Shown in pieces: positions 16,357 to 27,990 of a DNA stretch of 64,000 nt; the stretch's first letter is position 1; each line of letters starts with the position of its first letter. A program made the translations under genes and the position numbers. A model generated the notes under the pieces. The model saw only the letters and a list, made by a program, of their open reading frames with translations, was not told the origin of the DNA and searched no databases. The DNA is from JALYUM01 sp036688685 (GTDB lineage Bacteria; Pseudomonadota; Gammaproteobacteria; Burkholderiales; Burkholderiaceae_D): NCBI RefSeq assembly GCF_036688685.1, contig NZ_JAQQPS010000008.1, positions 62,001-126,000 of the forward strand, given 5' to 3'.

Positions 16357-17813
16357 ATTTCATCAGCATGAATCTGGTGACGATGATGTACCTGATCGCC
16401 TCGGTGTGCTTCATCCAGGCCTTGAAGGGACTTTCGTCGCCGTCGAACGCGCGCATGGGCAACACCTTCGGCATGGCCGGGATGGCCATTGCCGCCGTCA
16501 CCACCGTGGCGCTGATTTTTAAATTGCGCGAACAAATGACCAGCACCACCGGCATGGGTTTGCCGCTGGTCGTGCTGGGCGTGGTGGTCGGCGGCGCGAT
16601 TGGCGCCTTTGCGGCGAAAAAGGTCGAGATGACCAAGATGCCGGAACTGGTCGCGGCCATGCACTCGCTCATTGGACTGGCCGCCGTCTGTATCGCCATT
16701 GCCGCCGTCTCGGAGCCATGGGCCTTCAATATCGCCACGCGCGAGACCGCGCTGCCGTTCGGGAACCGGCTGGAACTGTTCATCGGCACCTTTGTCGGCG
16801 CGGTGACGTTTTCCGGCTCGGTGATCGCCTTCGGCAAGCTGTCGGGCAAATACAAATTCCGGCTGTTCCAGGGCGCGCCGGTCAGCTTTCCGGGCCAGCA
16901 CCTGGTCAACCTCGCTGTCGCCATCGCCATTGTCGCGCTGGGCCTGGTGTTCTGCTTTGCCGACGGCGTGGCGCCCGCCTGGACGCCCTTCATCATCATG
17001 ACAGCGCTGGCGTTCGTGCTGGGCATGCTGATCATCATCCCGATCGGCGGCGCCGACATGCCGGTGGTCGTCTCCATGCTCAACAGTTATTCCGGCTGGG
17101 CCGCTGCCGGCATCGGCTTCTCGCTGAATAACTCGATGCTGATCATCGCCGGCTCGCTGGTGGGGTCTTCCGGCGCGATCCTCTCGTACATCATGTGCAA
17201 GGCGATGAACCGGTCGTTCTTCAATGTGCTGCTGGGCGGCTTCGGCGGCGAAGCGGCGTCTGCCGACACTGGCGGCGCAAAGGAACAGCGGCCGGTGAAA
17301 TCGGGCTCCGCGGAAGACGCGGCGTTTATTTTGTCGAACGCGGAGTCGGTCATCATCGTGCCCGGCTACGGGCTGGCGGTGGCGCGCGCGCAGCACTCGG
17401 TCAAGGAACTGGCCCAGAAACTCACCGAGCGCGGCGTCCACGTGCGCTACGCCATTCACCCCGTTGCGGGGCGCATGCCTGGCCACATGAACGTGCTGCT
17501 GGCCGAAGCCGAGGTGCCCTACGACCAGGTGGTGGAGATGGAAGACATCAACGGCGAATTCGGGCAGACCGATGTGGTGCTGGTGCTGGGCGCGAACGAC
17601 GTCGTCAACCCTGCCGCCAAGGATCCGAAGTCGTCGATTGCGGGGATGCCGATTCTGGAGGCGTACAAGGCGAAAAGCATCATCGTGAATAAACGCTCGA
17701 TGGCGTCAGGGTATGCGGGGCTGGATAACGACCTGTTTTATCAGCCGAACACGATGATGGTGTTTGGGGATGCGAAGAAGGTGATTGAGGCGATGGTGAA
17801 GGCGGTGGAGTAA
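16353..17813 (+). CDS. pntB: NAD(P) transhydrogenase subunit beta
   Basis: 486 aa. Eight or nine membrane helices fill residues about 6-275, then the soluble NADP(H)-binding domain III with VIIVPGYGLAVARAQHSV, the HPVAGRMPGHMNVLLAEA segment and GANDVVNPAAKD. It couples proton entry to hydride transfer from NADH to NADP+. It begins at 16353 inside the pntAB stop; the much longer open frame upstream is an artefact of reading through pntAB. A REP-like pair follows. Confidence 0.96.
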   Translation: MNFISMNLVTMMYLIASVCFIQALKGLSSPSNARMGNTFGMAGMAIAAVTTVALIFKLREQMTSTTGMGLPLVVLGVVVGGAIGAFAAKKVEMTKMPELVAAMHSLIGLAAVCIAIAAVSEPWAFNIATRETALPFGNRLELFIGTFVGAVTFSGSVIAFGKLSGKYKFRLFQGAPVSFPGQHLVNLAVAIAIVALGLVFCFADGVAPAWTPFIIMTALAFVLGMLIIIPIGGADMPVVVSMLNSYSGWAAAGIGFSLNNSMLIIAGSLVGSSGAILSYIMCKAMNRSFFNVLLGGFGGEAASADTGGAKEQRPVKSGSAEDAAFILSNAESVIIVPGYGLAVARAQHSVKELAQKLTERGVHVRYAIHPVAGRMPGHMNVLLAEAEVPYDQVVEMEDINGEFGQTDVVLVLGANDVVNPAAKDPKSSIAGMPILEAYKAKSIIVNKRSMASGYAGLDNDLFYQPNTMMVFGDAKKVIEAMVKAVE

Positions 17814-17836
17814 ATCCGTTTAATTGTTGCACCAAA

Positions 17837-17944
17837 AACCGTCATACCGGCGAAAGCCGGTACCCATAGTGAGCATCAAGTATCGTTGACGGCAGTGATG
17901 CTGCAAACGCAGTATGGGCCCGGTTTTTCAACGGGGTGACGGTT
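17837..17944. repeat. REP-like palindrome pair (locus 2)
   Basis: Left unit CCGTCATACCGGCGAAAGCC followed by GGTACCCATA, right unit the inverse copy (TATGGGCCCGG ... GGGGTGACGG). It separates the convergent pntB and FAD-monooxygenase genes. The left unit carries compensatory changes in both arms relative to the other copies (CCGG rather than CCCGC), so the hairpin is preserved. Confidence 0.85.
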
Positions 17945-17960
17945 CTCAGGCCGGTGGTGA

Positions 17961-19087
17961 CTAGCGCCGCCCGAACATCATCACGCTGCCCAATGCCTTG
18001 CGCGCCGGGCCAACCGCGTCTAGCGCGCCGAGCGACAAACCGAGCAGCGACTGCAACGGCCCGGTCCCGGCAAACACCCGCGCCATCGTATCGGTCAGGC
18101 CAACCGTCAGCCTGCGATCGTTCGAGCGCGCCGCGCCGAAGCGCGCAATGCCGTCAACCAGATCGCCCTGCGCCAGCAAGCGTGCCAGCACGGCCGCGTC
18201 GCGTAAACCCAGGTTCAGGCCTTGCCCGGCCACCGGATGGAGCGTCTGCGCCGCATTCCCGATCGCGACGGTGCGCGCCGTCGAACGGGCATCCGTCGTC
18301 AAGCCGAGCGGGTAGGAGGTGCGCTTCGACGTCTTCGTGAAACTGCCGACCCGATCGCCGAAGGCCTGCCCCAGCGCGGCCAGGAACGCAGCATCGTCCA
18401 GCGCCAGTAGCGCAGTCGCGCGGTCAGGCTTCACGCACCACACCAAAGCGTATTGGTGGCCGTCAGCGCCGGCCTGCGGCAGCAGCGCCAGCGGACCCTC
18501 TTGCGTAAAGCGTTCGAACGCCCGATGCGGCAGGGCGCGGCTGGCGGAAACGCGCGCAATCACGCCAGTCTGGCCGTAGTCGCGGCTGTGCGCCTTGTCG
18601 CCCTGCGCGCCGAACACGCCGCCTTCGGCCTGCACCGCGACCGCAGCGCGCACAGTGGCGCCGTGTTCCAGCCGCAGCGTCACGCCATCGGCGTCTTCAT
18701 CGATGCCGGCCACTTTCGCCGGGCGCATGACGTCGATCCCGGCCCGCACGCAGGCCTGCGCCAGCGCGGCGACCACGTCACCGTAACGCGCCACATAACC
18801 GAGGGCGTCGACATCGTGCTCGCTGCGATTCATCAGGCTGCGCCCGAAGTGACCCGCGCGCGAGACGTGAATTTCGTGAATGGCGGTGCCTGGCAGCGGC
18901 CACACGTCGACGTCGTCCAGCAACTGGCGGCTGCCCCACGACAGCGCCACCGAGCGCGGGTCGGCCACGCTTTGTTCAACCGAACGCGCGTCCAGCAGGG
19001 CGATGTCGGTGACACCGCGCCGCGCCAGCAACAGCGCCAGCAGCATGCCCACCGGGCCGGCGCCGCAGATGGCAACCTGGTATGTCT

Positions 19088-19091
<4 letters not shown>
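17961..19091 (-). CDS. UbiH/UbiF/VisC-type FAD-dependent hydroxylase (ubiquinone synthesis)
   Basis: 376 aa. N-terminal Rossmann GAGPVGMLLALLLARRG binds the ADP part of FAD; the second FAD motif, AIGNAAQTLHPVAGQGLNLG, is in the C-terminal half as in UbiH/Coq6 proteins. These enzymes hydroxylate the ring of ubiquinone precursors at the membrane. Which ring position is served (UbiH, UbiF or UbiI) cannot be told from sequence alone. Its ATG overlaps the pepP stop (ATGA), and pepP-ubiH coupling is a classic arrangement that supports the call. Confidence 0.92.
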
Positions 19092-20427
<1,336 letters not shown>

Positions 20428-20431
<4 letters not shown>

Positions 20432-21147
20432 GGGGCAGTGCGCTTCGACAGTGGCGCGTTCAGTTCTTCGAGCTGGGCTACCGTTCCCACATTGACGTAC
20501 GGGCCTTCATAGATCTCGCCGCCAACGCGTTTCAGGTCGATGAATTTGCGCATCAACTCACCGAAGCGCAGATAGGTGCCGGTACCGATCCCGGCGAACA
20601 TTTGTGGCCGGTACACGCCGATGCCGGCGAAATTCCACTTGGTCGATCCCTCATTCGACAGCGTGAATGCGCTCAAGGCAAAGTCGCCGTCGGGATTGTG
20701 GAATGGGTTCGGCGTCAGGTACAGCCACGCGACATCGCGCACGTGTTCGGGATGCGGCACGCCCCACATATCGTTTTCTTCCAGGACTTCGAGGCACTGG
20801 CTGAAATCGAAATACGGCACGTAGATGTCGGCAGCCACCGCGATGAATGGCTCTGTTCCCAATAAATGCAGGGCGTTGGCCACGCCGCCGGCCGTTTCCA
20901 GCGGGGTCGGCTCGTGCGAGTAGACGATGGATGCGCCGAACTGGCTGCCGTCGCCCAGCGCTTCTTCGATCATGTGGCCCAGGTGAGAATGGTTGATGAC
21001 AATCTCGGTGACACCCGCGCGCACCAGGCCGAGGATGTGCCAGACGATCAGCGGCCGGCCCCGTACTTTCAGCAGCGGCTTGGGACAGGTATCGGTCAGG
21101 GGACGCATGCGCTCACCGCGGCCGGCGGCGAATATCATTGCTTTCAT
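20428..21147 (-). CDS. murU: N-acetylmuramate alpha-1-phosphate uridylyltransferase
   Basis: 239 aa nucleotidyltransferase. N-terminal signature FAAGRGERMRPLTDTCPKPLL with the catalytic Arg and Lys, then PLETAGGVANAL and a Mg-binding Asp in VAADIYVPY. In Pseudomonas MurU turns MurNAc-1-phosphate to UDP-MurNAc, part of a peptidoglycan recycling route that bypasses fosfomycin-sensitive MurA. It is immediately downstream of amgK, which provides its substrate, and this adjacency decides between MurU and other sugar nucleotidyltransferases. Confidence 0.92.
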
Positions 21148-21156
21148 CGGGCCGCC

Positions 21157-22227
21157 TTAAAACGTGTAGCCGACTTGCGGGACGACGTTTTCGAACGCAT
21201 CGAGCAGGCGCACCAGCGGTTTCAGTTCGATGTAACGATTCGCCGTCTTGCGCACGTAATCGAGCACGGTCGGCAGATCGCCCATGTAGACCGGTTTGCT
21301 GTCGCGGTAATTCAGGCGGCAGAAAAGGCCGAGGATTTTCAGGTGGCGCTGCAGGGCCATGAATTCGAAGTCGCGGTAAAACGCGTCGATGTCCGGATTG
21401 ACCGGCAGGCCGATCTTCTTGGCGCTTTGCCAGTAGCGCACCACCCAGTCGAGCACGAATTCTTCATCCCACTGGATGTAGGCGTCGCGCATCAGCGAGG
21501 CAAGGTCGTAGGTGACCGGGCCATAGACGGCGTCCTGGAAGTCCAGCACGCCCGGGTTGCCTTGCTCAAGCCACATCAGGTTGCGCGAGTGGTAGTCGCG
21601 GTGCATGAACACCTGCTGCTGGGCCAGCACGTTGGCCGTGATGGTCTCGAACACCTTGTCGAGGATGGCTTGCTGGGCCGGCGTCATCGTCACGCCCAGG
21701 TGTTTCGCGACGAACCACTCGGGGAACAGGTTCATTTCGCGCAGCACGAAGGCGCGGTCGAACTCGGGCAAGACGCCCGGTTCGCTGGTCAGCTGGAACG
21801 CGATCAGCGCATCGATGGCGTCCGAATACATGAATGAGGCGTTGTCGCTGTCGAGCCGCTGCAAATAGGTGGTGGTGCCCAGGTCGGAAATAAGGAGGTA
21901 ACCCCGTTCGACATCGCGCGCGACGATGGCCGGCACCGTGACGCCGGCGTCGAACAGCAGGCCGTCGACGTGGATGAAGGCGGGGACATTTTCACGTTCC
22001 GGCGGCGCATCCATGGCAATGAGCGTGTCGCCCAGTTTGGCGCGCAAATCAGGCAGCACGTCAAACCGGAAGTAGCGGCGGAAGCTGGCGTCAGTGGAAG
22101 CGGGGCGGCGCGAAGCGATGTCGACCAGGTTCAGGGACGCCAGCCAGCTGTCGAGCTGGGACAGGCGCAGGTCGGCAGGCAAAGCGGGTGCAGGAGTGGA
22201 CACGGGAATAGAAGGCAATGAAGACAT
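21157..22227 (-). CDS. amgK: Anomeric MurNAc/GlcNAc kinase (AmgK), APH-type phosphotransferase
   Basis: 356 aa aminoglycoside-phosphotransferase fold. N-lobe with ASFRRYFRFDV, hinge, then the catalytic loop VFMHRDYHSRNLMWLE and the metal site VLDFQDAVYGPVTYDL. AmgK phosphorylates the anomeric carbon of MurNAc for use by MurU. The ATG at 22227 is chosen; an in-frame TTG at 22260 would add 11 residues but has no ribosome site. It is divergent from lptD with 96 bp between, a region that includes the -10-like TATAAT at 22267-22272. Confidence 0.92.
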   Translation of the reverse strand: MSSLPSIPVSTPAPALPADLRLSQLDSWLASLNLVDIASRRPASTDASFRRYFRFDVLPDLRAKLGDTLIAMDAPPERENVPAFIHVDGLLFDAGVTVPAIVARDVERGYLLISDLGTTTYLQRLDSDNASFMYSDAIDALIAFQLTSEPGVLPEFDRAFVLREMNLFPEWFVAKHLGVTMTPAQQAILDKVFETITANVLAQQQVFMHRDYHSRNLMWLEQGNPGVLDFQDAVYGPVTYDLASLMRDAYIQWDEEFVLDWVVRYWQSAKKIGLPVNPDIDAFYRDFEFMALQRHLKILGLFCRLNYRDSKPVYMGDLPTVLDYVRKTANRYIELKPLVRLLDAFENVVPQVGYTF

Positions 22228-22323
22228 GAAGCGACCCGGGAATCCGGTTGAAGGTGACAATTCCCATATAATAAGGGATTCAACCCAAAAAATCGCCTAT
22301 ATGGTGAATCACACCTTCCCCTC

Positions 22324-24678
22324 ATGAGCTGGTTTTCGGCCCCACCCCCTTTCCGCCGGCGCGCCCTCGCCCTGGCCGCACTCCTCGCCGTGTCGGCCGC
22401 GCCCTCGTACGCCTGGGCCCAGGTCGTCGTTCCGGCGCCGCCACAACCGGGCCAGCCAGGATTGACCGGGCCGCGCGTCAGCGATGACGATGCGCCCGTG
22501 GTGATCCGTGCCGAAGACATTACCGGCCGCCCGGACCGCGACCTCCAGCTCGAGCGCGACGTCGAAGTCACGCGCGGCCAGACCGGCATCAAGTCCGACA
22601 CGGCGTGCTACCAGCGCGTGCCGGACGAGGTGACTGCCAAGGGCCATGTGAATATGTGGCGCTTCGGCGACCGCTACCAGGGCGACGAGATGCAGCTGAA
22701 CATGGAGACGGGCAAGGGCTGGATTTTGCACCCGACCTATCGCCTGCAAAAGAACAATGCGCAGGGCCGCGCCGACCGGGTCGACTTCCTCAGCGAAGAC
22801 GAAGCCATGATCTACAACGGCAGCTACAGCACCTGCGAAGGCCCGGACCCTGACTGGTACCTGAAAACGAGCCGTCTGCGCCTCGATTCCGGCCGCGACG
22901 TGGGCAAGGCCGGCAAGACCATCATCTATTTCAAGGACGTGCCGATCCTGGGCACGCCGGCGATGTCGTTCTCGCTGTCGGGCGCGCGCCGCTCCGGCTG
23001 GCTGCCACCGACCATCGGCTTCGGTTCGAAAGGTTCGGCCGAGGTCATGGTGCCGTACTACTTCAATATCGCGCCGAACCGCGACCTGACGTTGTTCCCG
23101 CGCTTGATGCTCGACCGCGGCGTGCAGATGGGCGCCACCGGGCGTTATCTGGGCGTCACCGACGCCGGCAATGCCTACAGCGGCGAAACGCACATGGAAG
23201 GCTTGCTGCATGACCGCGCCTACGAAGGCGAAGTCAATGCCGACGACCCGACCGGTCCGCGCCTGCACAAGAACGCCAACCGCTGGCAGCTCAATTCGCT
23301 GCACAACCAGATGCTGGCACCCGGCTGGGCGGCCGGCTGGAACGTCAAGGCGGCGTCCGACGACGACTACCCGAGCGATTTTTCGCGCACCGTGGCCGCC
23401 AGTGCCGAGCGTCAGCTGCTGCGTGAAATCAGCACCAGCTACAACGGCCAAATCTGGTCGCTGTCGGCACGCATGCAGAACTACCAGGTGCTGCAGGACC
23501 CGGGCGCGGCCACCAAAAAGGAGCTGACCGTGGCGCGGCCGTATGACCGCTTGCCGCAGATCGTGTTCCACGCCGGCCAGTACGACGTCGCCGGCGGTTT
23601 CGACTGGTCGCTCGACAGCGAAGCCACGCGCTTTTCGCATCCGACGCAAATCGAAGGCAACCGGATGGCGCTGCTGGGCCAGGTCAGCTACCCGTGGGTG
23701 CGCCCCGGCTATTTTATTACGCCGAAGGTGCAATTTCGCGCCGCACAATACTCGCTCGACCTGAACGGGAACACGCCGCTGACGCCGGCCAACGTCAAGA
23801 GCCCGTCGGTGACCGCGCCCACGGTTTCGCTCGACGGCGGCCTGGTCTTCGAACGCAACACCGATTTGTTCGGCAAAGGTTCGACGCAGACGCTGGAACC
23901 GCGCCTGTTTTATGTGCGCACGCCGTACCGCAACCAGGATGCGTTGCCGCTGTTCGATACCGCTGAAGCAGGCTTCAGTTACTCGCAGCTGTTCAACGAA
24001 AATCGCTATGTCGGCTATGACCGCATTGCCGACGCCAATCAAGTCACCGCCGCGGTCGTGTCGCGCTTTATCCAGGATAACGGCGCCGAGCGCCTGCGCC
24101 TGGCCATTGGTCAGCGCTTTTATATGACCCCGTCGCGCGTGGGCCGGGTCGTCACCACCACCACGCAGAAAACCAGCCGGTCCGACGTGCTGCTCGCTGC
24201 CGGCGGCAGTATCACCGACGCACTTGCCTTCGATAGCGCGGTAGAATACGATGCGCAAAACCGCAGCCTGTACAGCTCGAATGTGGGCGTGTCGTGGCAT
24301 GCGGGGCCGATGAAAGTGTTGAACCTGGCCTACCGCCAGCAGCGCAATACCGATCGCATCCTTGAAAGTTTTCGTAACGTCGATGTATCGGGGCAGTGGC
24401 CGTTGTCGGCGCGCTTGTACGGCATCGGGCGGGTCAGTTATTCCTTGCTGGGCAAGAAGTTTCTCGAATCGCTGGTCGGCCTCGAATACAAGGCCGATTG
24501 CTGGGTCTTCCGGGCCGGCGCCTCGCGCTTCGTAACGGCTTCCCAGACCACATCGACGCCGGTCTTTTTCCAGCTTGAGCTGAACGGCCTGTCGCGCCTC
24601 GGCTTCGGCAATCCGCTCGAATCGTTCAGCAAGGGCGTGCCCGGCTACAACCGGCTGAGCCAGTCCAACGGCCTGTAA
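22324..24678 (+). CDS. lptD: LPS-assembly outer-membrane protein LptD
   Basis: 784 aa. Signal peptide (residues about 1-35, ending YAWAQ), then the OstA/LptA-like periplasmic beta-jellyroll (IRAEDITGRPDRDLQLERDV onward) and a C-terminal 26-strand barrel region. Cys residues in DTACYQ and CEGPD of the N-domain and DCWVF near the end fit the disulfide bridges needed for function. With LptE (encoded at 50918) it inserts LPS into the outer leaflet. It is first in an operon with surA, pdxA and rsmA. Confidence 0.96.
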   Translation: MSWFSAPPPFRRRALALAALLAVSAAPSYAWAQVVVPAPPQPGQPGLTGPRVSDDDAPVVIRAEDITGRPDRDLQLERDVEVTRGQTGIKSDTACYQRVPDEVTAKGHVNMWRFGDRYQGDEMQLNMETGKGWILHPTYRLQKNNAQGRADRVDFLSEDEAMIYNGSYSTCEGPDPDWYLKTSRLRLDSGRDVGKAGKTIIYFKDVPILGTPAMSFSLSGARRSGWLPPTIGFGSKGSAEVMVPYYFNIAPNRDLTLFPRLMLDRGVQMGATGRYLGVTDAGNAYSGETHMEGLLHDRAYEGEVNADDPTGPRLHKNANRWQLNSLHNQMLAPGWAAGWNVKAASDDDYPSDFSRTVAASAERQLLREISTSYNGQIWSLSARMQNYQVLQDPGAATKKELTVARPYDRLPQIVFHAGQYDVAGGFDWSLDSEATRFSHPTQIEGNRMALLGQVSYPWVRPGYFITPKVQFRAAQYSLDLNGNTPLTPANVKSPSVTAPTVSLDGGLVFERNTDLFGKGSTQTLEPRLFYVRTPYRNQDALPLFDTAEAGFSYSQLFNENRYVGYDRIADANQVTAAVVSRFIQDNGAERLRLAIGQRFYMTPSRVGRVVTTTTQKTSRSDVLLAAGGSITDALAFDSAVEYDAQNRSLYSSNVGVSWHAGPMKVLNLAYRQQRNTDRILESFRNVDVSGQWPLSARLYGIGRVSYSLLGKKFLESLVGLEYKADCWVFRAGASRFVTASQTTSTPVFFQLELNGLSRLGFGNPLESFSKGVPGYNRLSQSNGL

Positions 24679-24704
24679 GGGCGACGTTTCTCCATTTACC
24701 TGAC

Positions 24705-26150
24705 ATGAGTGCTTCCCTGACTATGCGTACTATTCGTTTGCACCACATCAAACCAGCCGCACTGCTGCTGGGCGTGCTCGCCGCCGGCGCTGTCTTCGCG
24801 CAGCCGACCGGTTCGAGAATCAAACCGTCGAAACCGACCGCACCCGCACCGGGCGCCACGGCGCCGACCGTCACGCCCCCTGGCGGCGGTTTCCTGCCGC
24901 CGGCCGCGGCCGACGCCAACGTGATCGACCAGATCGCCGTGGTGGTCAACGACGAAGTCATCACCCGCAATGAAGTGAACCAGCGCGTGGCGCAGGTGGA
25001 AGCGAATATGCGCGCCAAGGGCGTGCCGCCACCGGAAGCGGCCGACATGCGGCGCCAGGTGACGGAACAAATGATCGCCACCCGCGCCCAGCTGCAACTG
25101 GCCAAGGAAATGGGCGTGCGCGTCGACGATCCGACGCTCGACCGCGCCATCGCCAACATCGCCGAGCAGCAAAAAATGACGGTGCAGGAAATGCGCAACC
25201 AGATGGAAAAAGAAGGCATGACGTTTGCCGGCTTCCGCGATGAAATTCGCGGCGAAATCTCCATGCAGCGCCTGCGCCAGCACGAAGTCGACAGCAAGAT
25301 CCAGGTGTCCGACGCCGAAGTCGATACCTACCTGCTGGCCGAGAAGGCCGCCGCTGCCGAGCAGGTCGAAATGGACATCGCGCAAATCCTGGTGCGCATT
25401 CCGGACAATGCCACGCCCGACCAGATCGCTGCGCGCAAGGCCAGAGCCGACGATGTCGCGCGCCAGTTGCGCACCGGCGCCGATTTCGCCAAGATGGCCG
25501 GCAGCTATTCCGATGCGCCCGATGCCCTCAAAGGCGGCGCGATCGGCTGGCGCGACCCGAACGGCTTGCCGCCCTTGTTTGCCAATGAGCTGAAAAAGCT
25601 GTCCAAGGGCCAGATCACGGTGGTCATCAAGAGCAACACCGGCTTTCACATCCTGCGCCTGAACGACGTGCGCAGCGCCGCCAAGGTGGCCGACAAAGCC
25701 GCCGTGCAGCAAACCCACGTGCGCCACATCCTGCTGAAAGTCACGCCGACGATGACGGCGACAGAAGCCAAGCGCAAGCTGCTGGAAATGAAGGAACGGC
25801 TCGACAACAAGGCCACCACCTTCGAAGAACTGGCGCGCCTGAACTCGAACGACGGTTCCGCAGCCAAAGGCGGCGACCTGGGCTGGCTGTTCCCGGGCGA
25901 CACCGTGCCGGAATTCGAAAACGTCATGAATGGCCTGAAAATCGGCGAAGTGTCGACCGTGGTGGAAACGCAGTATGGTTACCACCTGATCCAGGTCACC
26001 GAGCGCAAGTCCGAAGACCAGTCCAAGGAGCGTGAACGCAATGCCGCTCGCCAGGTCATCCGCGAACGCAAGCTGGAAGAAGCGGCCGAGAACTGGGTGC
26101 GCGAAGTGCGCGACCGCGCTTACGTCGAATTCCGCGACGAGCAGAAGTAA
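24705..26150 (+). CDS. surA: Periplasmic chaperone / peptidyl-prolyl isomerase SurA
   Basis: 481 aa. Signal peptide ends near VFAQP; a Pro-rich linker precedes the SurA N-domain (IDQIAVVVNDEVITRNEVNQ). Two parvulin domains follow, at about residues 225-325 (MDIAQILVRIP ... GFHILRLNDV) and 338-440 (HVRHILLKVTP ... YGYHLIQVTERK). SurA escorts outer-membrane proteins, LptD among them, to the BAM complex. Starts at 24705 and 24723 are both possible; the second gives a more typical signal peptide (MRTIRLHHIKPAALLL). It is 26 bp after lptD. Confidence 0.95.
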   Translation: MSASLTMRTIRLHHIKPAALLLGVLAAGAVFAQPTGSRIKPSKPTAPAPGATAPTVTPPGGGFLPPAAADANVIDQIAVVVNDEVITRNEVNQRVAQVEANMRAKGVPPPEAADMRRQVTEQMIATRAQLQLAKEMGVRVDDPTLDRAIANIAEQQKMTVQEMRNQMEKEGMTFAGFRDEIRGEISMQRLRQHEVDSKIQVSDAEVDTYLLAEKAAAAEQVEMDIAQILVRIPDNATPDQIAARKARADDVARQLRTGADFAKMAGSYSDAPDALKGGAIGWRDPNGLPPLFANELKKLSKGQITVVIKSNTGFHILRLNDVRSAAKVADKAAVQQTHVRHILLKVTPTMTATEAKRKLLEMKERLDNKATTFEELARLNSNDGSAAKGGDLGWLFPGDTVPEFENVMNGLKIGEVSTVVETQYGYHLIQVTERKSEDQSKERERNAARQVIRERKLEEAAENWVREVRDRAYVEFRDEQK

Positions 26151-26155
26151 GCGCC

Positions 26156-27208
26156 GTGGCAACCTCAGGGCGCCGCCCGGTGCTGGCCATCACCACCGGT
26201 GAACCGGCTGGCATCGGCCCGGAAATCGCGATCCGCGCCGCTTGGGCACTGCGCGAAGAAGCCAACTGCGTGCTGCTGGGCGACGCCGCCTTCCTGGCCA
26301 TGACGGCGTCCAGTATCGACCCGGAAATTTCCCTGGTAGCGCTGTCGACGATGGCGCTGCGCAATGGCGGCTTGCCGCATTTCGGCCTGCAGCGCGTGGC
26401 CGTCATCGACGTGCCGCTGGGCGCGTTCGTGGTGCCCGGCCAGCTCGATGCCGACAATGGCCGCTCGGTGCTGGCCACGCTGGACCTGGCTGTCGAAGGC
26501 GTGCAGGCCGGCTGGTTCGAGGCGATTGTCACGGCGCCGCTGCAAAAAAGCACTATCAACGATGCCGGCGTGGCCTTTTCGGGCCACACCGAATACCTGG
26601 CCGAGCGCACCGGTACCAGCCAGGTCGTGATGATGCTGGCCGGTTCTCCCGGCGCTGACGCGCCCTATTTGCGCGTGGCGCTGGCCACCACCCACTTGCC
26701 GCTGCGCGCCGTGCCGGACGCCATCACGTTTGACGGCTTGACGCGAGTGCTCGACATCCTCGACGCCGACCTGAAAAACAAATTCGGCATCGCCGCGCCG
26801 CGCATCCTGGTAACCGGGCTGAACCCGCACGCGGGCGAGGGCGGCTACCTGGGGCGCGAGGAAATCGATGTCATCGAGCCAGCCCTTGCGGCGGCGCGCG
26901 CGCGTGGCATCGATGCGCGCGGCCCCTATCCGGCCGACACCCTGTTCCAGCCCAAGTACCTGGCCGACGCCGATTGCGTGCTTGCCATGTACCACGACCA
27001 GGGTTTGCCGGTTTTAAAATACGCGACGTTTGGCCACGGCATCAATATCACCCTCGGCCTGCCGCTGATCCGCACCTCGGTCGACCATGGCACGGCGCTC
27101 GACCTGGCTGCACTTGGCGTCGGCCACGCCGACACCGGCAGCATGGTCGAAGCGATCCGCGCCGCCATGCACATGGTGGCTGCGAAAAATTTGAAAGAAC
27201 AAGAATAA
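26156..27208 (+). CDS. pdxA: 4-hydroxythreonine-4-phosphate dehydrogenase
   Basis: 350 aa with a GTG start. It oxidises 4-phosphohydroxy-threonine in the DXP-dependent route to pyridoxal phosphate. Family segments: ITTGEPAGIGPEIAIRAAW, TAPLQKSTINDAGVAFSGHTEYLA, the metal-binding His and Asp of GLNPHAGEGGYLG and MYHDQGLPVLKY. It begins 5 bp after surA and its stop shares one base with the rsmA ATG (TAATG), the same order as E. coli surA-pdxA-rsmA. Confidence 0.95.
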   Translation: MATSGRRPVLAITTGEPAGIGPEIAIRAAWALREEANCVLLGDAAFLAMTASSIDPEISLVALSTMALRNGGLPHFGLQRVAVIDVPLGAFVVPGQLDADNGRSVLATLDLAVEGVQAGWFEAIVTAPLQKSTINDAGVAFSGHTEYLAERTGTSQVVMMLAGSPGADAPYLRVALATTHLPLRAVPDAITFDGLTRVLDILDADLKNKFGIAAPRILVTGLNPHAGEGGYLGREEIDVIEPALAAARARGIDARGPYPADTLFQPKYLADADCVLAMYHDQGLPVLKYATFGHGINITLGLPLIRTSVDHGTALDLAALGVGHADTGSMVEAIRAAMHMVAAKNLKEQE

Positions 27209-27990
27209 TGAAACACGTCGCCCGCAAACGTTTCGGCCAGAATTTTTTGACCGACAAAATGGTTTTGCAGAACATCATCGACGCCATCGATCCACGCCAG
27301 GGCGAAGCCATGGTTGAAATCGGCCCCGGTCTGGCCGCCATGACCGCGCTGCTGCTCAAGCAACTGGGGTCAATGCATGTCGTTGAGCTCGACCGTGACC
27401 TGGTCGCGCGCCTGGAAAAAACGTACCCACGCGACGCCTTGACGGTGCATTCGGCCGATGCGCTGAAATTCGATTTCGGTTCCATCCCCGTGCCGGCCGG
27501 CCAAAAGCTGCGCGTGGTCGGCAACCTGCCGTACAACATTTCCAGCCCGCTGCTGTTTCACCTGGCCGATTTCGCCCACCTGATCGAAGACCAGCATTTC
27601 ATGTTGCAGAAGGAAGTGGTCGAACGCATGGTGGCAGAGCCGGGCAGCAAGACCTACGGCCGCCTGTCGGTGATGCTGCAGTGGCGTTACGACATGCGCC
27701 TGATGTTCATCGTGCCGCCGACGGCATTCGATCCGCCGCCGCAGGTGGAGTCGGCCATCGTGCGCATGATCCCCGTGAAAGAGCAGTTGCCGTGTGATGC
27801 AACCATGTTGTCGAACGTCGTGCAAAAGGCGTTCTCGCAACGCCGCAAGGTGATTCGCAACTGCCTGGCCGGTATGGCCACGGAGGCGCAAATCAGTGCC
27901 GCCGGCATCGATCCGACCTTGCGCCCGGAAGCCGTGGGCCTAGCCGAATACGTGGCGCTGGCCAATCTGCTCAGCGCCGCCAAAGCCTAA
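27208..27990 (+). CDS. rsmA: 16S rRNA dimethyladenosine transferase
   Basis: 260 aa. It dimethylates A1518 and A1519 of 16S rRNA. SAM-binding motif I is VEIGPGLAAMTALLL; the catalytic NLPYNISSPLLFHL (N6-adenine methylase NLPY) is intact; RKRFGQNFLTD at the N-terminus is diagnostic. It overlaps the pdxA stop by one base. The 3' end overlaps a convergent small gene by 4 bp. Confidence 0.96.
   Translation: MKHVARKRFGQNFLTDKMVLQNIIDAIDPRQGEAMVEIGPGLAAMTALLLKQLGSMHVVELDRDLVARLEKTYPRDALTVHSADALKFDFGSIPVPAGQKLRVVGNLPYNISSPLLFHLADFAHLIEDQHFMLQKEVVERMVAEPGSKTYGRLSVMLQWRYDMRLMFIVPPTAFDPPPQVESAIVRMIPVKEQLPCDATMLSNVVQKAFSQRRKVIRNCLAGMATEAQISAAGIDPTLRPEAVGLAEYVALANLLSAAKA

Noticed and set aside
22260..22280. 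Overlapping divergent promoters in the amgK/lptD gap
   Set aside because: A TATAAT is present, but no -35 at proper spacing on either strand, so no promoter is listed.
22309..24300. 663-codon open frame on the minus strand opposite lptD
   Set aside because: Antisense shadow; no family match, and lptD covers the same DNA with a clear signal peptide and domains.
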